A DNA stretch of 64,000 bases from Bacillota bacterium (GTDB lineage Bacteria; Bacillota; Clostridia; Lachnospirales; Lachnospiraceae). Below, piece after piece: positions 1 through 7,752 of the stretch. Position 1 is the first letter of the stretch. Each line of letters starts with the position of its first letter. The notes beneath the pieces were generated by a model. The model searched no databases and was not told where the DNA came from. It was given only the letters and a program-made list of their open reading frames with translations. A program made the translations under genes and the position numbers. The stretch spans positions 62,001 to 126,000 of the forward strand of contig JAEZLH010000036.1 in NCBI GenBank assembly GCA_023435895.1, written 5' to 3'.

Positions 1-671
1 CCGAATTGATCCACTTTCTTTTTGATTACATCAAGAATTTCAGAATCCGTATTTGAGGTTGTTACAATTGCACCTTCTTTAATAATTCCTGCTTTTTCAA
101 ATGCTATCTTTTCAAGTGTATCTCCCAGATAACTCATATGATCCAAACTGATGGAGGTTATCACATTACACAGGGGATGTTTAAATACATTGGTTGCATC
201 AAGTCTTCCACCCAGCCCAACTTCAATGATAGCCAAGTCCACCTTTTCTCTGTAAAGGTACAATAACGCCATGGCTGTTTCTATTTCAAAGGAAGTGGGA
301 TGAGGCTTTCCTTCTAAAAGCATCTCCTCACAGGCAATCTTGATGTTCTCAATGGCCTCTACAACTCCTTCTTCCTTCATAGAGTAGTTGACTCGTTGCG
401 CTTTGTCCTTATAATCAATCTGAACCATCTCAAGATATTCAAATACCGCAGGTGAATTATAGCGACCCACCAGATAACCACTCTCCGCCAAGATAGAGGC
501 AATAAAGGCACAAGTGGAACCTTTCCCGTTGGTTCCTGCCACATGAATTACCTTTAATTTATCCTGAGGATTACCAAGTTTGTTTAATAGTTCTGTGATA
601 GCTTCCAGTCCAAGCTTGCTACCATACTGATTGGAGTCTTGAATGAACGCTCTTGCTTCTTCATATGTCAT
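1..671 (-). CDS. folC: Folylpolyglutamate/dihydrofolate synthase, partial
   Basis: This is the N-terminal part of a FolC enzyme, which adds glutamate to (dihydro)folate using ATP in the cytoplasm. The reading frame begins at the ATG at 671 after an AAGAAAGAG-like ribosome site and runs off the left edge of the window, so about 223 residues are visible. The Mur-ligase-type P-loop AGTNGKGS follows at about residues 45-52, then the VGRYNSPA and HPTSFE segments and the VGLGGRLDATNV motif, all typical of FolC. Its start lies 16 bases downstream of the stop of the methyltransferase gene, so the two are probably co-transcribed. The C-terminal ligase domain is outside the window. The family call is firm. 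Confidence 0.95.
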   Translation of the reverse strand, partial: MTYEEARAFIQDSNQYGSKLGLEAITELLNKLGNPQDKLKVIHVAGTNGKGSTCAFIASILAESGYLVGRYNSPAVFEYLEMVQIDYKDKAQRVNYSMKEEGVVEAIENIKIACEEMLLEGKPHPTSFEIETAMALLYLYREKVDLAIIEVGLGGRLDATNVFKHPLCNVITSISLDHMSYLGDTLEKIAFEKAGIIKEGAIVTTSNTDSEILDVIKKKVDQF

Positions 672-687
672 CTCAAATCACTCTTTC

Positions 688-1893
688 TTATTTTTCATTC
701 ACTACCTGGAATATAAAGAATTTCAGATAATAAGATTCATCTGCAGCCCACAAAATCGGATGATCCGGTGCCTGAGTGCGGTATTCCACCTGTCTGATTC
801 TTTTCTTCACGTTCTTTGCCGCCTGTCCAATTGTCTCCGCAAATAATTCCGGTGTCATAAAGTGGGAACAGGAACAGGTAGCCAGATAACCACCATCCTT
901 CACCAGCTTCATACCACGTAAATTGATTTCACGATAGCCTTTAATTGCATTCTTCACGGAGTTCTTTGACTTCGTGAATGCAGGAGGGTCCAAGATTACC
1001 ACATCAAAGAGTTCTCCTTTTTTCTCATATTCCGGTAAAAGGTCAAATACATCTGCTGCAACAAATTTAACCGTTGAGGACAAATTATTTAAAGCTGCAT
1101 TCTCCGTGGCCTGAGCAACTCCAAGCTCAGATGCATCAATACCGATGACTTCCTTCGCTCCTCCAAGCCCTGCATTCAGTGCAAAGGAACCGGTATGGGT
1201 AAAACAATCCAATACTCTACCATCCTTGCAAAGCTTTGCGATTGCTGCTCTATTGTACTTTTGATCTAAGAAGAATCCTGTTTTCTGTCCTTCTGCGATA
1301 TCTACGTAATACTTTACTCCATTTTCAGTAATCAACACCTTTGTATCAAAGGGTTCACCAATAAACCCTTTAATTCTCTCCATTCCCTCCTGGGTACGAA
1401 CCTTCGCATCACTTCTCTCATATACCCCTTTGATGGATATTCCGTCTTCCTTTAACAGCTTCTTTAAGATATCGATAATCTCCAATTTCATACGATCTAT
1501 TCCAAGTGCGAGGGACTGAACTACAAGTACATCCGAGAATTTATCAATGACCAGTCCCGGAAGAAAATCCGCTTCTCCAAATACAATACGACAACTGTCC
1601 GTATCCACTGTCTTCTTACGATAATCCCAAGCTGCTTGAACTCGCATAGTTAAAAATTCATGATCGATTTCCTGTCCTTTGACTCTGGACATTACTCTGA
1701 CAGTTATTTTAGAATTTGTATTAATAAAGCCGCAGCCCAAATAATAATCATCAAAATCATGAACATATACCAGATCTCCGTTTTGATACTCTCCGCTTAT
1801 AGTATCAATTTCGTTATCATAAATCCATAGACCTCCGCTTTTTAATGATCTTGCTTCTCCCTTTTTTACTTTTACAATTGCATTTGCTTTCAT
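688..1893 (-). CDS. Class I SAM-dependent 23S rRNA cytosine methyltransferase, RlmI-like
   Basis: The protein has an N-terminal PUA-type RNA-binding domain (about residues 1-75) and a C-terminal Rossmann methyltransferase domain. The SAM-binding motif VLDCFTHTGSFALNAG, the DPPAF motif and the CSCSHFM segment with the likely catalytic cysteine are all visible, as in RlmI, which makes 5-methylcytosine in 23S rRNA. The frame also offers an ATG at 1905, but that codon abuts the AAAGGA ribosome site; the ATG at 1893 is 12 bases from it and gives the usual family start MKANAIVKV, so 1893 is preferred. The exact target base is inferred from the family; other members of this group are uncharacterised. 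Confidence 0.88.
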   Translation of the reverse strand: MKANAIVKVKKGEARSLKSGGLWIYDNEIDTISGEYQNGDLVYVHDFDDYYLGCGFINTNSKITVRVMSRVKGQEIDHEFLTMRVQAAWDYRKKTVDTDSCRIVFGEADFLPGLVIDKFSDVLVVQSLALGIDRMKLEIIDILKKLLKEDGISIKGVYERSDAKVRTQEGMERIKGFIGEPFDTKVLITENGVKYYVDIAEGQKTGFFLDQKYNRAAIAKLCKDGRVLDCFTHTGSFALNAGLGGAKEVIGIDASELGVAQATENAALNNLSSTVKFVAADVFDLLPEYEKKGELFDVVILDPPAFTKSKNSVKNAIKGYREINLRGMKLVKDGGYLATCSCSHFMTPELFAETIGQAAKNVKKRIRQVEYRTQAPDHPILWAADESYYLKFFIFQVVNEK

Positions 1894-2114
1894 AATAGTT
1901 ACCATTCCTTTCCATCCTCGCGGGCTCTTAATTGCGAGACTATATTAACTGAGCATTGTATTGTGATTTCCATCCATCGTTGTTAATGAGGCAAAAAGTC
2001 TTCCGCAGAGTTCATATTGAATTGCATAAATCTTTTAAGCTTTAATTTATTGCCATCTCCACAGTATAAACAGACCGTTTGTCACCTTAATGTTAGTGAA
2101 ACTTAAACGTAAAA

Positions 2115-2144
2115 TGGGACGTGCCGTTATAGATTGGCACGCCC
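2115..2144 (-). terminator. Hairpin after the pilus operon/GtrA gene
   Basis: Read on the minus strand, GGGCGTGCC pairs with GGCACGTCCC around a 10-base loop, with one bulge, followed by ATTTTACGTTT. It lies 16 bases past the GtrA stop codon and is the first hairpin at the end of the pilus transcript. The U-tract is only moderate, so the strength is uncertain. Confidence 0.6.
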
Positions 2145-2159
2145 AAACTGAACTCTTTA

Positions 2160-2600
2160 TTATGCTTCTACCTGATTTTGCTGTTGTTTCTTAAAAATGT
2201 ATAACTTACTAAATACATAATTCAGTATAATCACGACTACCGCTAGGGATGCTTTTACCGCCAGATCATGAAAACCCAGCTTTTTAATAAAGTAGAACAT
2301 ACCTAATTGCTCCACTCCCAAGGTAACCAACCGTGCCGCAAAGAACTTGATAATACTGATTATTTCCTCCAATAATCCAGAGCTTTTAGCTAAGAATACA
2401 CCTAATTTATTCACCACATAGGCGAAGCTTACTGCAATCACCCATGCCCATACATTCGCTGTAAGGATAGGCATCCCCGTTCGGCATAAGCCAATATAGC
2501 TGATAAAATTTACGGCTGTTGTTAAACCTCCTGCAATAATATATGTGATGGTCTCTCGATTCACAAGCTTTTTATACAGGTTTTTCACAAGTATCTTCAT
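2160..2600 (-). CDS. GtrA-family membrane protein
   Basis: This 146-residue protein has four predicted membrane helices and the GtrA-family pattern near its start (FIIAGGL-like segment YIIAGGLTTAVNF, about residues 20-32), plus a VWAWVIAVSFAYVVNK segment. GtrA proteins are linked to moving or handling lipid-linked sugars in cell-surface glycosylation. The GGAGG site at 2606-2610 places the start at 2600; an in-frame ATG at 2630 has no ribosome site. The gene follows the DUF5057 gene by 53 bases on the same strand and precedes a terminator-like hairpin, so it is probably the last gene of the pilus operon. A role in pilin or surface glycosylation is an inference from position only; no glycosyltransferase gene is adjacent. 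Confidence 0.85.
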   Translation of the reverse strand: MKILVKNLYKKLVNRETITYIIAGGLTTAVNFISYIGLCRTGMPILTANVWAWVIAVSFAYVVNKLGVFLAKSSGLLEEIISIIKFFAARLVTLGVEQLGMFYFIKKLGFHDLAVKASLAVVVIILNYVFSKLYIFKKQQQNQVEA

Positions 2601-2653
2601 GTCTGCCTCCAAAATGAGTAATCGGAACATAATGCTTTAACCATTCTATCACA

Positions 2654-5600
2654 CTAATCCAAATCAAACAATCCTCTTCTTGCCAAAATAAAATCCTGAT
2701 TAAATTGCTTTGATTTGTCAGAGCTTACACCATAGGTCATTAATCCGTGTATGCTGATCTTTGAACCAAAATTATTATTCATGAGCATTTTATTATCCTG
2801 TAACACCGATAGTGGGATATCAATATAATACTCTACTCCCGAAGTTACGATATCACCACTCGAATTCTTGTTAACGCTCGAATTATCATTTAGTTTTTTT
2901 GCAGTAATATTTGTTATTTTCACCTGTGTTCCATCCGATTTTATTACGTAGTAGGATAAGGTTAAAACCTTATTCAACAATATATTGTTCTCCGTAATGA
3001 TGAATTTTATCCTTTGATATTGCGTATCGGCGGATTTATTCACCTCATCTCCATAGGCCTGTGAAGTATTATAGATATCATAATCCACATATACATATTG
3101 CTGATCCTTGCTATCCCTTGAAATATTCTTATTGGTCAGATTTATAAGCGGTGTTTGTACCGCTGTAGTATAGGTTGCCAGCATCGCATTTACAAAAAGC
3201 TTTGCTTCCATATCTGTAACAGAACTGCTGCTTCCGATGCCGGTAAAGGTAATATTTCCTTTATTATAAACATAATAGTTATTTCGGGCATCATTCGGTG
3301 TAGTACTGTAATAGCCTCCTGAGGAGGAATTGGAAAGGCAATACCAAACGGATATTGAACTGTCCTCCAGATCAAGTTGATAATACTGTGCCTGAGTTGG
3401 AGCTACGCTCACCTTCTGATCAATTTCGAAGGGATATCTGGATACCTGTCCATCATTTATCTGCGTAATTGTATTCGTGGTGGAGGCATTCCCATTTACC
3501 GAACCAAATACTGCATTCGGATTGCTAGGGTGAGTCCACGGGCTGGAAGTGGATGCAAATTCATTCATAATCCGATTGGAATAGCCTTGAATATAAGAAC
3601 TATAGTCACTGGATGAGGAAGCATAGTCCTTCTTATTATTTTGTCTGTCAGAGGCTGAGGAATAAGTTGCACCAAAGCGATCCATTCCAAGTATATTACG
3701 GAAGCTCTGATTCATGGAATACCCCCAATAATTTGTAAACTGGGACCTATCCGTGCTGTTCACATACGACAAGCTGTCATTGGTAAATAGTATCGTATTG
3801 CCCTTAGTAATATACTCCTTGATATTGGATATTGCATTCTGACCGGCTTGGTCATAATCTACTTTTGACCCAAATCCTAGTATGACTATATCAAAATCAT
3901 ACAGATTATCATTATCGTCATCGATGCTGTCCACTCCATCGGTATCACCCATATCATCATTATCATCAGATAACAAGTAACGATAGCTTCCAGTGCCACA
4001 CTTGGACTTTAACATAGATATGGTCCATTGAGTAACTTTAATATCATAGTTATTTACCTTATTAAACAGATTACTGAAGGTTGAATTGGTTAAATTTACT
4101 GTATTGCCGCTATCTGGCGTAATCTGTAAGACATTAATCTGCTTTTTCACCGAAGTCTTTAGTGCACAGTAATTGGAGGTAGATGCAATGATATACGAGG
4201 AAGTATTTGATACGATTTCCAGCTTCCAAGGTAATATTCCGGTAAAATATGCTTCCAGATTACATTTCAGTGTATAATCTGTGCCGGATTTTAATCCAGT
4301 TGATGACACGGAACTGCCACTTGCATTGAGTATACTGATTCCTGACAGTTTCTCCGAGGAGTCAAATTTTCCGTCCGCATTCATATCAAGATAGAGTTTA
4401 GCAGTATAGTTATCACTGGAATTATATTTATTATTTATCCTAAACTGGTATTCCAGCGTCCTGTAATTAATATTGTTTCCGTTTACATAAATCTGGGCAT
4501 CCGAATACCCGCTATAGGCAGATTTGGTACGATCCCGATATACCACAGGATAGCTATTTAAATTCAGTTGAATTTTTGTTCTTGTTAATATACCCTCTAT
4601 CGCATAGGCCGTCATTGTATTCAAATAAAATAACGGTGAGGTCGACTTATTAATATTTGCCAAAGAATATATGTAGGAATTACTATCAATTTTTAAAGTA
4701 TCCACCGAAGTATTATTGGAACTGAAAAATCCACTGTCTAGGAGGATTGGATTCCCGGCTGCCATAAAGCTTTTAAGCTGGTCAAATTTTAGCTTTGTGA
4801 TATCATTGCCTGAATACCGAAAGGTATCCGTATCCGTGGAGCCGGGTAGCCCGCTTAGCTTATTAGAGGACATTTTGATTTTGTCCCCATTATGCAGATA
4901 GATTTTACTATTTAGGGAGGAATCATTATAATTTAGCCCTCCATTACTCTTTAAGGCATCCGACTTTAAGCCGAATACAATTAAATCATAATTCCCATTT
5001 AACTCCTCAAGACTTGCATTAAACTGAGGGGAGGTCATTGTAGTAATCGCAACACTCCCATTATAATTAGGAAAGAGCTTCGTAAAATAAAGTCTTGAAT
5101 TACTGCTGCCATTCGTGGAATTATCTCCAACCTGCCATGGGCTAGATGTTCCATCCCATATGAAGCTATTACAAGGCTCCACTTCCAGAACGCGGATCAT
5201 ATCATCCGAATATTTCGGCTTACTGTTCACTAGAAAGTGAATTGCCATTGCCGGAGATATTTTACCAGATGTCATATTATAATAGTCAAAGGCTCCCTGA
5301 GTGAATCTGGAATTATACTCAACTTTTGTTGTATCAACAAAATTCTGATTTAAAGCACAATCCCCATTATAGGAATAAAAATTATGGCGGACTGCAACAT
5401 TTTTGCTTCCCCAAGAAAAATTATAATCAATGCCCATATCATACCATACCTGACCATCCTTTAGTGAATTATAGTCAGGGAACAGTTGGTAAGGCAAGAA
5501 GGTATAAATACACCATATGGCAGCCGGATTTGCCGTATTATAAGTGTATGCTGTGGAAGTATTATAAGCACTGTCCTGTTCCAAATAGTAGCCAGTTGTC

Positions 5601-6532
5601 ATCTTAACTGTATTCCCACTGTCCACATACTGAAACTGTCCTGATGAGGATTTGACGGGTACCGCCTTAACGAGACCTGATTTAATGAATTCATTATAGA
5701 ATTTTACAGGCTCCATTTGTTGCATTATCATATATAATTTCGCTATATTATTATAATATCCTGTATCATTGACTCCAACATTCTGACCGTTGGAATACTT
5801 TTTATTCGGCGTTATATTCATGCCGGCACTACCTGAATCAAATACCGTGACATCAAAAACAATCGGTGCTGGATCATCGTCCACAGATGTCTTACGAAGA
5901 ATTTCTGCAGTAGTCTCCCATGTGATATCATTAGTCAGAAAACTGGTTGCATGTGTTGATTTCTTCATGGAAGGATAATATTTTTCCCATATTGTATCCA
6001 AACTGCCCACATGCAATTTGGGTGAAAAGAATATCAAGTCTGCTCTGTCTATTAAATTAAAATTACATGGAAGATTCAGCTTATCCGGAGTAATCGTAAT
6101 AACATTGATCTTATAAGCAGCTACATTTGCAGGATTCGAGGTATCAATATCCAATACATACTTTAAAAAATAATTATTATATGTAACTTTATTAGTGTTT
6201 TGATTATAAGTCATTCCATTCGTGGAAACAAGTGTATAAATGTCACCGTTACTTACCGCCTGATCAATCGGTACCGGCTCACAGCCCTGAATCATATATC
6301 CAATCTCCGCATAGCCTTCATAAGGTACAATCTCCAAAATAACAAATGGATTGGAAGCCGTGCCTTTCTCACCATCCTCCGGTGGAAGGGTTATTGGAGT
6401 AGTTGATCCATAGTAAGCTGCGGCAGACACAGAATCCTTACCGTTTTTTGAAGACAGAAAATGAATATTGAAGAACAATGCCGCCGCTATTGTAATAATT
6501 AACACAGCAATTCCTATATAGATTTTCTTCAT
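2654..6532 (-). CDS. Large extracytoplasmic DUF5057 protein of the pilus operon
   Basis: The 1292-residue product starts with a membrane anchor or signal segment (residues 4-24) and is otherwise extracellular, rich in Ser, Asn, Thr and Tyr. The DUF5057 signature PFVILEIVPYEGYAEIGYM is at residues 62-80. Similar strand patterns recur as IRVLEVEP (446-453) and INVLQITP (799-806), each followed later by a hydrophobic D-L/I-I-hydrophobic-hydrophobic strand (DLIFFSPK 165-172, DLIVFGLK 516-523, DIVILGFG 881-888). A DMNADGKFDSSEK loop (716-728) and an acidic Asp/Asn-rich stretch (855-880) resemble calcium-binding loops. It directly follows four prepilin-like genes, the place held by PilY1 in Gram-negative pilus operons. 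The ribosome site is GAGG, 7 bases before the ATG. Function is unknown; a pilus-tip adhesin is an inference. Confidence 0.88.
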   Translation of the reverse strand: MKKIYIGIAVLIITIAAALFFNIHFLSSKNGKDSVSAAAYYGSTTPITLPPEDGEKGTASNPFVILEIVPYEGYAEIGYMIQGCEPVPIDQAVSNGDIYTLVSTNGMTYNQNTNKVTYNNYFLKYVLDIDTSNPANVAAYKINVITITPDKLNLPCNFNLIDRADLIFFSPKLHVGSLDTIWEKYYPSMKKSTHATSFLTNDITWETTAEILRKTSVDDDPAPIVFDVTVFDSGSAGMNITPNKKYSNGQNVGVNDTGYYNNIAKLYMIMQQMEPVKFYNEFIKSGLVKAVPVKSSSGQFQYVDSGNTVKMTTGYYLEQDSAYNTSTAYTYNTANPAAIWCIYTFLPYQLFPDYNSLKDGQVWYDMGIDYNFSWGSKNVAVRHNFYSYNGDCALNQNFVDTTKVEYNSRFTQGAFDYYNMTSGKISPAMAIHFLVNSKPKYSDDMIRVLEVEPCNSFIWDGTSSPWQVGDNSTNGSSNSRLYFTKLFPNYNGSVAITTMTSPQFNASLEELNGNYDLIVFGLKSDALKSNGGLNYNDSSLNSKIYLHNGDKIKMSSNKLSGLPGSTDTDTFRYSGNDITKLKFDQLKSFMAAGNPILLDSGFFSSNNTSVDTLKIDSNSYIYSLANINKSTSPLFYLNTMTAYAIEGILTRTKIQLNLNSYPVVYRDRTKSAYSGYSDAQIYVNGNNINYRTLEYQFRINNKYNSSDNYTAKLYLDMNADGKFDSSEKLSGISILNASGSSVSSTGLKSGTDYTLKCNLEAYFTGILPWKLEIVSNTSSYIIASTSNYCALKTSVKKQINVLQITPDSGNTVNLTNSTFSNLFNKVNNYDIKVTQWTISMLKSKCGTGSYRYLLSDDNDDMGDTDGVDSIDDDNDNLYDFDIVILGFGSKVDYDQAGQNAISNIKEYITKGNTILFTNDSLSYVNSTDRSQFTNYWGYSMNQSFRNILGMDRFGATYSSASDRQNNKKDYASSSSDYSSYIQGYSNRIMNEFASTSSPWTHPSNPNAVFGSVNGNASTTNTITQINDGQVSRYPFEIDQKVSVAPTQAQYYQLDLEDSSISVWYCLSNSSSGGYYSTTPNDARNNYYVYNKGNITFTGIGSSSSVTDMEAKLFVNAMLATYTTAVQTPLINLTNKNISRDSKDQQYVYVDYDIYNTSQAYGDEVNKSADTQYQRIKFIITENNILLNKVLTLSYYVIKSDGTQVKITNITAKKLNDNSSVNKNSSGDIVTSGVEYYIDIPLSVLQDNKMLMNNNFGSKISIHGLMTYGVSSDKSKQFNQDFILARRGLFDLD

Positions 6533-6598
6533 TTCATCGCCTCACTTTACATAATATTCTGATTTCGTTTATCCTTAACTTCGTATCCACCAATTCTT

Positions 6599-7183
6599 TT
6601 AATCGGGTTCCTTTACCTGATTGCGAAGTGCTATCGTTTTTATTGCCGAGTAATCCGCGGTATCATTTATCATTTTCATCGTCAATGACACCTCATTTTC
6701 TGTCCGATTTAATTTAAGATTAAAGTATGACACATTAGCAGACATTAAGTTTTCTCTTTTGGAATAACTTGAGGTGGTCAAGGCGGGAATTTCTGCTTTT
6801 TCAAAGCCATCCTTTATATAAAGCATATCGGTACTTTTATCATAAAAAATAACGTTAATATCCGTCCCGGAATAAATTACGTATGCTTTTACATCATCGG
6901 ATAGATCTCTGCTTTCCAACCAATTCGAACTGATAATCATATCATCTAACTGATTCGTCACAGTTTGCGCTTGCATCTGTAACTTTATCTCTTTACTTGC
7001 ATAATTGTAATTCCTGGAACCCAAGGAAATGAACATTGCCACCATTATTATGACGATTGAGGAAATCACCATGGCTACCAGCAGCTCGATTAGTGTTAAT
7101 CCCTTATTATCCTGCTTCAACGAATTACAACGTCGAAATATTCTATCATTGACAGGAGCTATGTCCTTTCGTTTTCTTCCCAT
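6599..7183 (-). CDS. Prepilin-like protein (minor pilin, PilW/PilJ type)
   Basis: A 194-residue class III signal-peptide protein. After an unusually long 31-residue basic leader comes the prepilin site KG|LTLIELLVAM with Glu at +5, then a hydrophobic helix and a globular domain. PilD would cut after the Gly and methylate the new N terminus, and the protein would enter the pilus as a minor subunit. Its ATG at 7183 is 9 bases from AAAGGAG; the in-frame ATG at 7213 has no site and lies inside the previous gene. It starts 19 bases after the stop of the upstream prepilin gene in the pil operon. The exact minor pilin type cannot be fixed from sequence. Confidence 0.85.
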   Translation of the reverse strand: MGRKRKDIAPVNDRIFRRCNSLKQDNKGLTLIELLVAMVISSIVIIMVAMFISLGSRNYNYASKEIKLQMQAQTVTNQLDDMIISSNWLESRDLSDDVKAYVIYSGTDINVIFYDKSTDMLYIKDGFEKAEIPALTTSSYSKRENLMSANVSYFNLKLNRTENEVSLTMKMINDTADYSAIKTIALRNQVKEPD

Positions 7184-7202
7184 CAACACAATCTCCTTTA
7201 TA

Positions 7203-7730
7203 CTACTCCACATAATGGTTTCCAGTCTTAGCTACCATGATAAGTGTGGATTTTTTGCTCTTTCCCTCAAGTACAATCGTCCTACACGAACTGAGAAATG
7301 CACCGGAGTGCGGTTTGAAGCTGATTAATAAAATCGGGTTATCATCTCTTAACTCAATCGGGTTAGAACCATCTTCTTCATTGGAATAGGTTATCATCAC
7401 TTTCTCATTCGCAATTTTCTTCTGATTTGATATGGTCTTTGAAGCACTCTCCCAATTATCAGGCGTTAATTCCACCGTTGACGTAACATTACTAATATCA
7501 TAAGACTTGTCCGTTGAATTCCACCTTATCGCAAGATATGAATAAGGATAGCCGGTACCTACTGTTTCCATCTGCAGCTTGCTTAGAGAGGAATCCACCT
7601 TCTCCATTGCCTTGTCTACATCCGCGAAGGATAAATAGTTAAGAGAAATCAATGCCCCACCGCTTAAAATTGCCAAGATAGCCATTACAGCAATAAGCTC
7701 AATCAGACTAATACCTCTGTTATCTCTCAT
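7203..7730 (-). CDS. Prepilin-like protein (minor pilin, GspH/FimT type)
   Basis: A 175-residue prepilin with the short leader MRDNRG|ISLIELIAVMAILAI, Glu at +5 and a hydrophobic N-terminal helix, the substrate pattern for PilD. The C-terminal domain is mostly beta strand and resembles GspH/FimT-like minor pilins in size. The GGAGG site lies 9 bases before the ATG at 7730; the upstream ATG codon touches that site and is rejected. It begins 22 bases after the stop of the large GspK-like gene, within the same operon. Minor pilins of this kind form the initiation complex that starts pilus assembly in other systems; that role is inferred here. Confidence 0.85.
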   Translation of the reverse strand: MRDNRGISLIELIAVMAILAILSGGALISLNYLSFADVDKAMEKVDSSLSKLQMETVGTGYPYSYLAIRWNSTDKSYDISNVTSTVELTPDNWESASKTISNQKKIANEKVMITYSNEEDGSNPIELRDDNPILLISFKPHSGAFLSSCRTIVLEGKSKKSTLIMVAKTGNHYVE

Positions 7731-7752
7731 GTCAGTCATCCTCCGGTCAAAA

